NCBI GenBank assembly: GCA_015680685.1
Contig: MNCI01033474.1
Location: 287,361-351,360 of the forward strand
Direction of reading: 5' to 3'
From: Gnetum montanum
Taxonomy: Eukaryota; Streptophyta; Gnetopsida; Gnetales; Gnetaceae
Length of the DNA: 64,000 nucleotides
Below are positions 46,048 through 58,531 of this stretch, one piece after another. A program made the translations under genes and the position numbers. The notes below the pieces were generated by a model, which saw only the letters and a list, made by a program, of their open reading frames with translations, was not told where the DNA came from and made no database searches. Within the stretch, counting starts at the first letter, position 1, and each line of letters begins with the position of its first letter.

Positions 46048-47088
46048 GGTTCTATACCCAATTTAGTGCTCTCTAACATAAGGCTAGAAAGGAGGGTGTT
46101 ACACAATTTATACTATAAAAAGAATCCTGCAAATAAATAATATCAATGTTAAGATTCATTATCATTTTAAAAATAAGTATCATAAAAGCTATCTAAATAC
46201 ATTAGTATGTTGAGAATAATATATGGGTTTATTGAGCAATTAGTATAACAATGCAAATATATAAGAATATTATTGATATTAGTGTGACATGATAGAAGAG
46301 AAAATAGAAGAATAAATATTTATTTTATTAATTTTTTAAAATTGATAGATAGATCTACTATTTTCTAGCCCCAATCCATCAATTTTTAAAAGTTTTTTTA
46401 TTATTAAGACTAGTGGGGCTTGTCTCTTCATTGTTTTCTAGCATGGCCCCAATATTTTTTTATAAATTTCAAGGTCATATGATGTTATAATGATTTTGCA
46501 ATTTGATCAAAAAATGGTTGTATGAATTTCTATCAAAATTCTTTTCTCACATCTCTCACATTCCACTATTTTTCTCCTATGAATTCTTGCTCTAATTCAT
46601 AATTTTGTACTTTCAAATTATTCCAAGAATTCCATCATTCATCAATTCTCATCATCCAACAACTATATTCCTCCATCAAAATTTTATCAAAAAACTCCAA
46701 TAAGTTATAATTAGTATCATTTATAATTTCTCACACTCTACATTCAATTTATTTCATCTTTTCATCATCAAGATCATCCAATTCAAAAGTTCAAATGTCA
46801 CCAACAAGTTTGATTCTATTTTTCATTTCTCCTTAAGGAGAAATACTAATATTATCATTCCAAGCTATAGAGCATTCTAAGGAAACCTTCACATATAAAT
46901 ATCATCAAAATTTGCTCTTCCAATATCAAGATATTTGTAAAAGTTAGTTTTACCATAACTTGTGGTTAGATCATGGTATTCCATGTTTTCAAGCCATGAG
47001 TTCACCACAACTTATGGTATTACAAATATCAATATTTCTCATGCCACAACTCATGGTCAATCCATGGAAATTCATCAAAACTCATGAT
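46048..47088. other. AT-rich unclassified stretch between elements B and C
   Basis: No supported gene. 46940-47088 holds inverted words around 'ccatgagttcaccacaactt' and 'atgccacaactcatggtc', resembling the style of 24520-24690 on the other side of B. Could be the same host or older element DNA split by B. Confidence 0.4.
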
Positions 47089-48731
47089 TGTGGCAACCAA
47101 AAACGTCGGCAGCTGGAAAACACCGATGGTTCATCCACTGCAGCATTCTTAACCTCGGATCCATGCGAGGGTTGTGCTAGATGAAATGGAACCAGGGCAC
47201 CCTAAACAGTCTGGTTGATCATACAAGGGCTTAGTCGATGTTAATATAACCTTTCGTAAACAGATAATTTGAAAATGAAACTTGTAACGTAGAGTAGCGA
47301 TGTTTAAATGTCAAATGCAAAAAGAATGGAAAACTGTATAAAATGCGACAACAAGTAGGAAAGCAAGGTAAAATGCAGTTAGGAAAATGCACCGCTTCAA
47401 GGCTACGACTTCACTCTATCAAGATGAATACAATCAGTTGCACGATGTTGTGAGACGCAGAGATTCCAAGAGTAACCAAGACGTGTAGAGCAAGATAGTT
47501 GTATGCTTGAACGTAGACTCAGGGGTCAACAATGCAAAATGATATGAGGATAGCAAGAAGAAGCAAAATAGAATGTCAAATGGAAGTGCTAACTGTTTAC
47601 AGTGTCAAACAAGATGTTTACAATGCTCAAGAATATAAAGCTCACTTTCTTACTTGTCAATCAACAAAATTGCCACCTGTTCAAATTGCAAAAAGACTCG
47701 CCCCTTTGAGCGCTGCTCATTGAGGTATTTATAGGGCCAAGGGCACGCGAAAGATGCAGTTTGAACGCCACATGCCCTGGGCTTGCATCAACATGTCAAT
47801 GCGTTAACATGTCTATGCTATATGGACATGCATGACTGTTGGATGAGCCTGCCACGTTGTAATTGCACTGTCAGAGCAACGGTGCAATTAGGTGAAGTGC
47901 ATTGATGTAGCGTAACTGCTTGCCATGGTTTGCTATGTTTTGTAGTGTAGCATGTTTGGCATAGCGTAGCATCTTATTACGCTATGCTACGCTACGTAGC
48001 GTAGGGTAGTGTAGCTGACAGTTCAAAGCAAAAATTTGTGTTGTATCCTGTTACATGTGTTGGAAACCTTTGCAGTGTTGTGACTGCTTTTGGCATGTTT
48101 GCTACACTATGCTATGCTACGTAGCGTAGTGTAGCGTAGCAACTGTCCTTAGTTGCAAAAAATGTCAACAACATGCAAACTTTGCCTTAGACACTACAAA
48201 ACATGCTAACTTGCTAATCCTGCCCTTTGAGATGCCTTTTGTTATTCTCGTAGAGTTGCTACGCTACGTAGCGTAGCATAGTGTACCAACCGACATGGCC
48301 TGCTTTTTGCTAAGTTTGCCACTTCCTAGTGAAGGAGCCATTGCTGATGGACTTGGAGTCGAGCGAAGCAACTATTTTCAAAGGCTAGAGGCACTAATTG
48401 AGTGCATCTGAAATCACTAAGTAGGTCGAGCCTTCCTAATCACTTGAATGACTATCTCCCAAAGCCTGCTACACTACATAGCATAGCGTAGTGTAGCACA
48501 CTCTTTGATTAGAAAACCTGCCACACTTTTTTATGCGTTTTGAGCGTCGTCGACAACTCTCTGCATCACTTCTAAGTAGGCTATCAGCTGGATGAATTAC
48601 CCAGCTAGAAAATTTTCCAACCTGCACAGCCTAAAACTCAAAGCATCCATCTCTTGATGAACTACCATGGCGCTGCCTAAATTATGAAGACCTGGTGAAG
48701 CAAGAATGCCCTAAAAATTTAGGGTGTTTCA
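47089..48731 (-). repeat. 3' LTR of element C
   Basis: 1643 bp, TGAAACACCC (48731) to GCCACA (47089). TATA box at 47733-47726. U3 palindromes at about 47925-48018, 48100-48143, 48255-48285 and 48467-48500, including a perfect palindrome CTACGCTACGTAGCGTAG near 47988. Confidence 0.85.
47726..47733 (-). promoter_or_regulatory. TATA box of element C LTR
   Basis: TATAAATA on the minus strand within 'ggccctataaatacctca', as in A and E. Confidence 0.55.
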
Positions 48732-48744
48732 TTGGCCCCTCTTT
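48732..48744 (-). other. Polypurine tract of element C
   Basis: AAAGAGGGGCCAA on the minus strand directly before TGAAACACCC. Confidence 0.85.
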
Positions 48745-49844
48745 GTCGACATTTGGAGGATGGGCCCAAGAGACATTGACAAAGAATACAAAACACCACG
48801 GGGGACAAAATGCTAACATTGTTGTTCGGTGATTACCGAGATGTCACTTAGCTATGCTTAAGAGTGTTGCATTGGTTTGCAGGGGGAAAGGGCTAAGCAG
48901 GGAGGAAGGAGGTTCAGGAAAAGGGTAAAGATGAGGCTTAGTAGAGTCCCTCGTCAGTATGTTCATGAGGGAGTTGTTCACATGTTCATGTTTACTTTCG
49001 CTGACCTTCGACCTCTCGTAGGACAGGTGTTTCTTTCCAAGGATGAGTTTTGTTACATCCGTGTAGGGTTTTGACCTACCTATAGATGCTTCCCATGCTA
49101 TGAGCTATGTTACACACGTCATGAAATTTGCACTCTGAAGTAGCCAAGCTAGTCGAGACAGTCACTTCACGACACCGTAGCATTTGCTGCTGTGGCGAGA
49201 CACACCTTTGGTCGATGCCTCTCCGGAACACACCCTATGAACACAAAGAGCAAACCAAAGGAAATAGCCATGATGAAAAATGAGGGCAAATGTCTTGCTT
49301 GATGTAGACGTTGTTGAATCTCTTGGACATCTTTGCTAGCGTACGATGTTCAACATAGGAAGGCCAGTAGCGGCCTTGGTGGCATCAACATGGAGGAGCT
49401 GGCATCGAAGAAGTGAGGAGTTGTTGTGAGTGTGGATGCTCTAGAATCCCTACAAAAGACATGCATTCTCAATTCAATTATGGGATCAGCTACCACATAG
49501 CTAAACGTCATTTGAGCCCAGATGTTGGAAGGGAGCTAGAGGATAACAATATTGTGGCTGGACCACAATACTTCCGAAACTTCCGCAGTAGGCACTGACC
49601 AAGGAACTACCGTCAGGGTGATGGAAAGTGGCAACGGTAGGTCCAAGGGGTCAGTCAAATGTCATACGACATCTCCAGGGGATTAGCAAGATGTCAAGAG
49701 TAGCGGCGTTGCATATGTTCCACATCATGTTCTCATTGCATCGTGAACTACATTTTGGAACTGTAATGCCCCACCCTGCATCGACACTGCGCATGCTCAC
49801 TTGATGTGTACTTGGTGTAGATGCATACTGGGGACATACCGCGA
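48745..49844 (-). other. 3' untranslated region of element C
   Basis: Carries the conserved 3' block at about 49010-49110 (minus strand: GGATGTAACAAAACTCATCC, then AAACACCTGTCCTAC). Short plus-strand frames at 48877 and 49413 have no homologs in sister elements. Confidence 0.55.
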
Positions 49845-50215
49845 ACCCAGTTTATGGTCCTGGTAGACCATGTGCTAGTTTAGGGTCCCAGCAGATTGTT
49901 GTGCTGGTTTAAGATCCCAACAGACCGTATGTGTCAATTTAACGTCATAGCAGACAAGTTGTGCTAGTTTATAGTCATAGAAGACTAGCTGTGCCAATTT
50001 TATGTTATAGTGGACGTGTTGTGCCAGTTTTATGTCATAGCGGATGTTTGCACCTTTTCTAGTTTTACATTGTAGCGGACGAGCTATGCCAGTTTTACGT
50101 CATAGCAAACAATGCTCACCGTTGCTAGTTTTACGTCATAGCAGATGAGCTGTGCCATTTTATAGTCATAGTGGACTATGGTGAATCTATGTTAGTTTAA
50201 CATCATAGCAGACGT
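49845..50215 (-). repeat. Tandem array between integrase and 3' LTR, element C
   Basis: About 10 units of 35-40 bp on the core 'gtgccagttttatgtcatag' / 'gtgctagtttagggtcccag'. Confidence 0.85.
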
Positions 50216-50233
50216 TCTTACCATGTTCATGCT

Positions 50234-51840
50234 TCAAATGTAATACGTCTTGAGGTACGAGTGATTCACCAGATTTGCAAACTTGTTGACGTCCATTTCT
50301 ACCAACTTGAAGGCTCCATTCCCAAAGGCTTTACTTGGCTGAGAATTTTCTCACATGCCTACGAATGGTCTTGAGAACAAGGTCTCCCTTCTGTATTGGT
50401 CATTGATGCGGGTTTGCATGATGCTTTTGTTGTTGCTTGCTCTGATAGTGCTCTATGTGACTCAGCGTTTGTGCTCACTCCTCCTCTATTGAGTTGAGGT
50501 CGATAATCCTCGACTCGTTGTTCTAGGCTTTGCTCACGACATCAAATAGGATCATCCACAACGATGGTACCTACAATTCAAGAGGCAACACAGCTTCAAA
50601 CTATAAGGAGTCTTACTCATCATAGTCATGCATGTCGTCCTAGAGGCCCATAGCACATAGAGGATTTTCTCAAGCCACTCCCTCTTGCTATTGTTAAGCA
50701 TTCTCTTTAGCAAGTTGATGATGGACTTATTTGTAGCCTTCGCCTACTCATTCACATGTGGATAATATGGGGAGGAGAATGATTGCCTGATGCCCAAATT
50801 GCATTGTGGCCCATTGTCAATTATAATAGTCATCGGAAGCCCATACCTTATCACGATATTATCCAGGATGAAGTTGCAAACTTGATGAGATGTCGTTTTC
50901 CTCAGGGGGATAGCTTCCACCCACTTAGTAAAATACTCAGTGGCGGTAATGATGAAGCTATCCCTGCGGAAGACTTGGGCGTGATAGGTCCTATGAGGTC
51001 TAGCCCCCATTGCTGGAAAGGCCATGTGATCTGCGTTGGATGCAACTCAGTAGGTAAAACATCTATGAGATTTGTGTATCTCTGGCATGTGTCACACGTC
51101 TTGACCTTTGATAGGAAATCATGCTCCATATGGGGCCAGTAGTACCCTAGGTGTCTAATTTTCGTAGCCATATCCCTAGGTGCTATGTGTCCACCACACA
51201 GTCCCTCATGTACTTCATTAATCACATTCCATGCTTACTCCTCACCCACGAATGCCAACAATATCCCATCATAGGAACGTTTGCATAGGACGTTATTTCC
51301 CATGAGCGTATGTTGCTGGGCACACTTACGAATTGCATCATATGCCCTGCGGAAGACTTGGGCGTGATAGGTCCTATGAGGTCTAGCCCCCATTGCTGGA
51401 AAGGCCATATGATCTGCGTTGGATGCAACTCAGTAGGCAAAACATCTATGAGATTTGTGTATCTCTGGCATGTGTCACACGTCTTGACCTTTGATAGGAA
51501 ATCATGCTCCATATGGGGCCAGTAGTACCCTAGGTGTCTAATTTTCGTAGCCATATCCCTAGGTGCTATGTGTCCACCACACAGTCCCTCATGTACTTCA
51601 TTAATCACATTCCATGCTTACTCCTCACCCACGAATGCCAACAATATCCCATCATAGGAACGTTTGCATAGGACGTTATTTCCCATGAGCGTATGTTGCT
51701 GGGCACGCTTACGAATTGCATCTCTCTAGGTAGATGTCAGTCCGCTTGGGAGTTTTCCATGTTGCAGGTATGCTTTAATGTTGGCATACCACTCCTGGGT
51801 GTGCACAGCACTAATAGAGGCCACGTGTCCCACCTGAGTG
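50234..51840 (-). pseudogene. pol: Integrase of element C with a 383-bp internal duplication
   Basis: Zinc-binding region 'INEVHEGLCGGHIAPRDMA' and 'CDTCQRYTNLIDVLPTELHP' (both Cys present) appears twice, at 51608-51345 and 51225-50962. The DDE core follows once: 'WGLDLIGPITPKSSAG', 'YFTKWVEAIPLRKTTSHQV', 'TIIIDNGPQ', then decays ('SFSSPYYPHVNE'). C-terminal part ends 'LKTYYI' and a stop at 50234. The duplication shifts the frame. Confidence 0.88.
50962..51727 (-). repeat. Direct tandem duplication of 383 bp within element C integrase
   Basis: 50962-51344 and 51345-51727 are nearly identical (I see about three single-base differences, for example gtaggtaaaac/gtaggcaaaac and cacactt/cacgctt). 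Much younger than the element's other decay. Confidence 0.93.
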
Positions 51841-51912
51841 ACAAACTCAGTACATTCGACAATTGAATTCGATAGACTTGAAAATGAGTGTGGTGGAATA
51901 TTTAGTGCTAGG
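51841..51912 (-). pseudogene. Remnant of the second RNase H to integrase linker, element C
   Basis: Short text ending 'gtggtggaatatttagtgctagg', matching D around 56385-56415 ('ggcgatatgtttagcgctagcg'). It is cut by D's LTR. Confidence 0.6.
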
Positions 51913-53371
51913 TGTACTATCCAAAATTGTCGGTCTCAGGCTAGAATGAAACAGAAACTTGGAGATCCCTGGACATGCACAGAAGACCCTACCTTCGTTT
52001 GAGGGCAAGCTGGAATTAACAAAGGTAGAGTACCTTGAGTGGTCAGCACGCAAATCAAGCAAGGATTTCCCTGAATGTACACCGATATACTGTATGCTGG
52101 GTTATACGTAAATGGCGTAACTAAAGTAAAATGGATTGTAAACGTACTGGAACGTAGGTAATAAGCATGCAATAATGAATGAAAGACTATAACAAATATT
52201 AGCAAAATAGATGTGATAATATTATTTGTAAAACTAAAAGTTGCAATGCATCGGTCTAATGCAGTTGTGAATCTGACACAAGGCGGACGAAGAGCCCCGG
52301 TGGATGTAGAGGGACGATTGTATACTGGTTTAAACTGCAGGTACAGCATGAAGGCCGTATGCTCAGCGTGCAAGGTTGAGGTCCAATGTACAGGGTTTTT
52401 GCTTTGCTCTCTGGTTTCTCAACGTCTCTGGTTCTTTTTAGCTCTGGTTTGCTCAAAATTGCCGACCCCGATCTAGTGAAAAATTAGGATTTTTATACAA
52501 GTTTTTACGTTAGACGCGGGTCTAAGAGGGGATGATTGGCCGGGGAGTGCTAGACTCTCAAGTCGGGTGACATGTGGCACGTTGACCGAGTGCTAAAGAA
52601 TGAAATTTTACAAATGTACAGCTTGCTGCACGCTACCGTATACTGTTGTACGCCAGCGTATACTGCTATATGCCAATGTATACACGTTGGACATGTCACC
52701 TCGGAGACTTGATCAAAACAAAAGAAGTCGTTCGGCCTTCAGATTTGAATTCGGATGCCATGAGAATGCTACTTGTGGATGTTTAGCTTTGTTGACCTTG
52801 ATCTGACACAGTTCTGGAGAGCTTTGATTGGTATACGTTGTGCTACACACTAGTCGTACACCTTGTACATGCTAGGCGTATATGCCAGGCGTACAAGCTG
52901 CATCTGCTGGGCGTATACGTTGGATGTGTAGGATGTACATGCTTTGTGTATGAACTCCAGAATGCATGATCTCAACACCTAATAATTACTCTATTCGTGT
53001 GAGTTGATGCTTTGTACAAAATCTTGCTCTGAAGTGTTGTTTCCATGCTGTCTTCGGGGGTTGCATGCCGAGTGTATACATCAATCATACATGTTGAGCG
53101 TACATGTGAGGCATGTACGCTGAGTTTGTACGCTGGGCGTATATGCTAGGAATGTACGCTGGGCGTATACGCTGATAATGCATACTTAGTGAGGACTAAG
53201 TGTCTTGAGCTCCGAAGTTGCCATGTTTGATACCAGATGTCGCCGTGGTCGTCTTTGACTCTGCTTGAAGATGTTTGTGGGGCCCTCAAGCTTTAGTCAT
53301 GCCGGGGAGCATCATGACTTAGCTCGATTCTTGTTGGAGAAGTACTAAGCTCAAAATTTTGTGATGTTTCA
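51913..53371 (-). repeat. 3' LTR of element D
   Basis: 1459 bp, TGAAACATC (53371) to GTACA (51913). It has its own repeated motif, 'gtacgctgggcgtatacgct' and relatives (52620-52690, 52830-52940, 53050-53180), in place of the gctacg palindromes of A-C. TATA-like TATAAAAA at 52497-52490. Internal ends are inferred from the polypurine tract and the C break. Confidence 0.8.
52490..52497 (-). promoter_or_regulatory. TATA-like box of element D LTR
   Basis: TATAAAAA on the minus strand, at a U3 position comparable to the TATA boxes of the other LTRs. Confidence 0.45.
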
Positions 53372-53384
53372 TTGGCCCCTCTTT
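53372..53384 (-). other. Polypurine tract of element D
   Basis: AAAGAGGGGCCAA on the minus strand directly before TGAAACATC. Confidence 0.85.
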
Positions 53385-54384
53385 GTTGACACTTGAAGGA
53401 ATCGACCAGAGAAGCGTTGACAAAGAAGTGCAAAAACACCACAAGCAACTTGATAGAGACATTGTCCTTTGCCATCTGGCTAGACGTCATCATACCATGT
53501 TCAATAGTACATAGGATTGGAGAAATGAAGTTTGTAGCTAGATAGGGAAATGGAAATTGTAAGGATTAGTAGTCAATCAAGGGCGTGTGCATGGTGAAGA
53601 AGATGTCCAGGTACATGTATGGTTCATGCTTATATTTTTTTTTGTTTTTTTAGCAAATTTGGGATCAAAACAAGATGTGTACGTCCTTTGGTGGCACAAG
53701 GCTCTTACTTAGTGTTTAAGAGGACTTGTTGGCGCAACCAAAGCCATGTGATGATGTGTTGCGTTCTTTGGAGGAACAGGGTCGGAGGAACCTTTTGGCG
53801 GAGAGCCAAAGCCATGCAACGGGATGTTACTTGATTGTTTTAGACATGAGCGTTTGCTTTCAAGACAACTGTCGTCCCATCAAGGGCTTACGTGGGAAGG
53901 GCCGACATAATCTTATGCACATGCTCAAATGCCATGATGTGGGTTGCAACTGCTTAAGAGTGGGGCAATATGCAATAGTATGTTCAATGTTTCAGGTTGT
54001 ACTGGGTGTGTCCAAGGTGTAACCAAGTAGAAGATGTTGAGGGATAGGTGGGATATGTAACGGGGAATGTACTAGTGAATGGCTTGATTAGTCTTGTCAC
54101 GTGTGTTGTGAACAACGCCTCACCTTGCTTCTTATGACAAAGTGCATTCTTGTACAAACACTTCTGAGTGTCATCCTGCAAACACAACTCCAAGAGGACA
54201 AGAAAACCATGAGTGAGTAAGCAAGCTTAGACTTAAATAACCACTGATAAAACAAAGGCACCGGATGAGATTTCAGGCACTGTATATGAATAGCAACAAT
54301 GTTGTTAGGATCGGCTGATGGTGAGCGATTCAACGGCTCTGATGAAGTTTGAATGCAACCACAGATCAAGGAACCAGAGATGAA
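53385..54384 (-). other. 3' untranslated region of element D
   Basis: No supported gene. Short frames on both strands lack homologs. The conserved 3' block of A, B, C and E is not clearly present. Confidence 0.45.
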
Positions 54385-55020
54385 ATTACCAGTTTATAGT
54401 CATGGCTGACTATCATGGGTTAGTTTTATGTCATGACCTGTTGGACATTTTCTGTTTAGCGTCGTGGCGAACGGTATGTTGCCAGTTTTTAGTCTTGGCG
54501 GACCGTGAAGAGACAAACTAGTTTATAGTCTTAGCGGACTCTGGCGAATATGAATGTGGCAATTTACTGTCGTACTAGACAAGTGCTAGTTTATTGTCAT
54601 TGTGGACATTCTATGGTATCAGTTTACTGTCGTGATGCTAGGACGAGCTGTGGTATTAGTTTACCGTCGTAATGCCAGGACGATCTGTGGTATCAGTTTA
54701 CCGTCATGATGCCAGGACAAGCTGTGGTATCAGTTTACCATTGTGATGCTAGGACGATCTGTGGTATCAGTTTACCATTGTGATGCTAGGACGATCTGTG
54801 GTATCAGTTTACCGTCATGATGCCAGGACGAGCTGTGGTATCATTTTACCATCGTGATGCCAAGACGATTTGTGGTATCAATTTACCATCATGATGCTAG
54901 GACGAGCTATGGTATCAATTTACCATCATGATGCCAGAACGATCTGTGGTATCAGTTTACCGTCATGATGCCAGGACGATCTGTGGTATCAGTTTATCAT
55001 CATGATGCCAGGACAAGCTC
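54385..55020 (-). repeat. Tandem array between integrase and 3' LTR, element D
   Basis: The right 400 bp (54614-55015) are about 11 copies of a 37-bp unit: 'ggtatcagtttaccgtcatg' followed by 'atgccaggacgatctgt'. The left part is less regular. Most regular array in the window. Confidence 0.93.
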
Positions 55021-55036
55021 ATACCTGAATCTATGC

Positions 55037-56180
55037 TCAAACGTGAAACAGTTTCAAGAACAAGTGATTGGTCGGATTTGCAAGGTCATTCCCTTTCATG
55101 TCAGGTAATTTGAATGCTCTGTTTTCATATGCTTTGGTGACCAAGTAGGGCCCTTCCTAGTTGGATGAGAATTTATCTGGGTGTTCTTGAACGGCTTTGA
55201 GCACAAGGTCACCTTCCTTGATAGGGCGCTTATGAACATCGTGTTGATGGCGTTGTCGTTGTCATTTTTGGTACCATTCAATCTAATCAAGGGCACGTAT
55301 ATGTTCCTCCTCCACTGAGTCCAACTCAAAAATGCATAGATCATTGTTTTTCCCTTCGTCAAGGAGTCCGGAGAGTGTGATCCTTAAAGATGGTACCTGT
55401 AATTCCAAGGGTAAAACAACTTATGAACCATAAACAAGACTATATGGCATTTTACCTGTGGAAGTCCGATGCGTAGTACAATAAGCCCACAGTGTGTATA
55501 CCAGCTGCTTGTGCCATCTTTTCTTTCTTTGGGTAAGCATCTTTTTAAGTACTGTAATGATGGTTTTATTTGTGGCCTCTGCTTACCCATTTCTATGAGG
55601 GTAGTAAGGGGATGAAAATGAGTTTTTTATCCCTAGGCTTTCACAGAAAGTTTTGGTTTCGGCACTGCTGAATTGTGGCCTGTTATCAGTGATGATGGTC
55701 ATGGGGATGCCAAAACAGGTCACAATGTTTTCAAGAATGAAGTTGCATACATTTTTAGATATGGTTTTTCTAAGGGGGACAGCTTCTACCCACTTCATGA
55801 AATACTCTATCATGGTTATGATGAAGCTATTCCCTATAGAAGATGAGGGTGTTATTGGTCTGATAAGGTCCAACCCCAACTTTTGAAAGGACCATGTGAT
55901 TTGCGCTGTATGAAACTCATTTGGTGGGACATGAATTAGATTACTATGTCTTTGACAGATACTACACATTTTAGCCTTGGAGAGATAGTCATACTCCATG
56001 TGTGGCCAATAATAGCCTAAACATCTTATTTTCGTTGCCATTACCTTAGGTGCTATGTGTCCTCCGCATAGTCCGTCATGTACTTGCTCAATGATGGTTT
56101 GGGCATTAACGCTACTAACGCATGTTAGCAGTATGCCTTCATAGGATCGACAACACAATGAGTCCCCTACTAGTGCATAT
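55037..56180 (-). pseudogene. pol: Integrase of element D
   Basis: Open 191 codons at 56158-55583. Zinc-binding 'EQVHDGLCGGHIAPKVMATK' and 'CSICQRHSNLIHV'. Core: 'LGLDLIRPITP' (Asp 1), 'TIITDNRPQFSSAETKTF' (Asp 2; usual NGPQ is NRPQ), then a stop before 'AEATNKTII' (Glu). The C-terminal part 'IKEGDLVLKAVQEHPDKFSS' ends 'LKLFHV' and a stop at 55037. Three or four stops in all. Confidence 0.92.
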
Positions 56181-56194
56181 TGCCGAGAATGCTT

Positions 56195-56840
56195 TCATAC
56201 CACGTCTTTTTGTGCATTCGTTAGATGTTGCGGTGTTTCACTGTATAGAAGGTACTCTTTTATGTCGTCATACCATTCTATCATGTGTGTTGTACTAACG
56301 GATGCAATTGGTAATGCATTGAGAGTATTGGTTATGGGTTTAGCACAACTGATTATAGAGCTTGGCAACATATGAAACATGTTAGGCGATATGTTTAGCG
56401 CTAGCGTGGCCAGTGCGTCTGCAATGGTATTATCGTATCTAGGGACATGTTGCACGTCCATGTTTTTGAATTGCTTCATTAAGTGTTTGGCTAAGTCACA
56501 TTATGGTTGTAAATGTTGCGCTTTACATGTATAAATGTCTGTGACTTGGTTTAAAACCAGTTGTGAGTCTCCCCTGACCACAAGTCATGTGATGTCTGAA
56601 GCTAGTACTGCCATGAGACCTCTAAGGAGACCTTCGTACTCTGCTACGTTGTTGGTACAGTGAAAGTCGAAACAATAAGCAAAGGGTCGGCTCTCCCCAG
56701 AGGGATAGGTGATGATGGCGGCAGCACTCCCCCCTCAAGTGGTGGATGCTCCATCAAAGTTCAAAATAGCTTCATACTCATTGAGAACTATATTTATCGC
56801 GCTCACATTTTCGTCTGGAAACTCTGGCTCTACTGTTGCT
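56195..56840 (-). pseudogene. pol: Archaeal-type RNase H of element D, with linker
   Basis: 'AILNFDGASTT', 'CTNNVAEYEGLLRGLM', 'VVRGDSQLVLNQVTD' and 'IADALATLALNISPN' carry the four acidic positions in order. One stop after STT and another before LVVRG. 56479-56195 is open and runs on into the linker before integrase. Confidence 0.9.
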
Positions 56841-57360
56841 TGATCGTGTGTTGGTGATGCAGTCATTTGATTTGCTATGACCTGACCCTTAACTGATGAT
56901 TGCGCTATCTAGTGTAGGTCAAACTTAGCTATCATGGCTTTCCAACAAGCTATTCTACTTGACTCGTAAATTTTTCCTGTGATGGCTCTGAGCACATTAT
57001 CCTTGCAGATTATATTGACTTGGTTATGGAAGAGGTAATGTCACCATTTCTTTAGGGAAAAGGTAAGAGCTAAACATGACCTCTCCACCTCATTACACTT
57101 CTTCTTATGGGCTACTAATGCATGGCTTAAGTAATAGACAGGAACTTCGGTTCCATCATCTTGTTTCTGGCAAAGCATGAACGCGATCGACGAGTCTGAA
57201 GTGGCAAGGTAGATGTAAAATGGTTTATCATTTTGAGGTGGATAAACTGTGGGTAGTTGAACAAGTGTTGTTTTAATATTTTCAAATGCTTCCTGGCACT
57301 GTGAAGTCCATTCAAAATGGACGTTCTTGCATAGCAAGTGGTTCATTGGTTTCAACTTGT
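56841..57360 (-). pseudogene. pol: Gypsy-type RNase H of element D
   Basis: 'KPFYIYLATSDSSIAFMLCQ', 'VPVYYLSHALVAHKKKCNEV' then 'ERSCLALTFSLKKW' and a stop (TGG to TGA), then 'HYLFHNQVNIICK'. Nearly intact. Confidence 0.9.
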
Positions 57361-58531
57361 CCGTTAATTTTTCTATGAAACACCTAATGAACTGTAATCT
57401 ACCTTATAGGCCTCAGAGTTTGGTAAGGTTGCTAGGTGGTTTTAAGTTTGTTATGGCCTTAACTTTATCGAGGTCTACTCATATCCCTACTTCCAAGGCT
57501 ATGAATGCAAGCATTTTGCCTATTTTGACTCCAAAGACATATTTCTTTGGGTTAAGTCTCAGCTCATATTTTAAACAACACTTTAGTACCAAATCAAGAT
57601 CTTGTACGTGTTGTTCTGATGTCTTTAATTTAACCACGATGTCATCCACATAGTCATTGAGCGAGTGTAGCATATAATCGCTAAAAATAAATTTCATTGC
57701 CCTTTGATATGTGGCCCCAGCGTTCTTAAGACTGAAGGGCATCATTGTGTAGCAAAATGTACCCCACGGCATCATAAAGGTAGTCCGGAGTTGATGCTCT
57801 GGGTTAATGCGTATCTGGTTATATCCTAAGAAGCCATCCATAAAAGATAACAGGGCGTGCCCAGCAGTTGAGTCAACAAGTTGATCGATGTTGGGTAGGG
57901 GGAAATCATCTTTTATGGTCGCAACGTTGAGATCCTGAAAGTCAATGCATAGGCGAATGCTTTAGTTCTTTTTTGGGACAATGACCATGTTGGATATCCA
58001 ATCAGCGTAGTCGACAGCCCAAATGAAACCTGTCTGATAAAGTTTGGTGATCTCATTGCGAACTGCCAACGCTACCTCAGGCTTAACCTTTCGTGCTTTT
58101 TACTTTACTGGCCTTAATTTTGGATCAAGTATAATATTGTGCTGGACAATTTGAGGATCTAACCCGGGCATGTCAGTGTGAGACCAAGCAAATGCTTTCA
58201 TGTTGTCTCGAACCACCTCTTCTATGTCTCTGGCAAGTTGAGGTTGCAATAGTGTACTCAATTTTAATATCTTGATTTCACCATCAGGCATAGCGATGGG
58301 GGTTTCAGTCAACGGGTCTTCAGTGATGTTATCAGCTTCTATGTCGAGGGACTTTATCATACCTTTGTAGCTGTCTAGCATTTGTTGTGTTGAGGCTATG
58401 ACTATGTCATCTGTTAATAAACCTAAGTTGATGGAATTTATGTTGATTTCTCTTGTGATCTTTTCATATGGTCCATCGATGGGCAATGGTGTGGATAAAT
58501 GTTGATAATCCATCGAGGTTGCTCCTACCAA
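57361..58531 (-). pseudogene. pol: Reverse transcriptase of element D
   Basis: The N-terminal open stretch 58531-58100 ('DPLTETPIAMPDGEIKILKL', 'DMPGLDPQIVQHNIILDPKL') is followed after one stop by the RT core. 'LLSFMDGFLGYNQIRINPEH', 'MPWGTFCYTMMPFSLKNAGA' and YVDD at 57641-57652 (minus strand) are present. 'KAITNLKPPSNL' begins the connection. Four or five stops, all one step from sense codons. Confidence 0.93.

Larger units (their letters stand above)
47089..51912 (-). mobile_element. Element C: 3' part of a Tat-like element, interrupted by D
   Basis: Minus-strand order from right: truncated second RNase H end, integrase (with internal duplication), tandem array, 3' untranslated region, polypurine tract, 3' LTR. 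At 51912 the pol text stops inside the segment that in D reads 'ttagcgctagcgtggcc' and D's LTR begins, so D inserted here; the upstream part of C should continue beyond D, outside the window. Confidence 0.85.

Noticed and set aside
25904-46052. Target-site duplication of element B
   Set aside because: The pentamers next to the LTR ends (gcttt and ggttc) agree at only three of five bases; not enough to call.
50783-51525. Plus-strand frames of 119 and 71 codons
   Set aside because: Reverse-strand shadows of the C integrase, duplicated only because the integrase segment is duplicated.
52213-52476. Open frames of 87 and 145 codons in the LTR of D
   Set aside because: They lie across U3/R, are not shared with other LTRs and have no recognisable motif; likely chance.
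54614-55015. Regular repeats with unit near 37 bp, superficially like a CRISPR array
   Set aside because: The units are contiguous and whole-unit similar, with no unique spacers, no cas genes and a plant retrotransposon context; it is a minisatellite.
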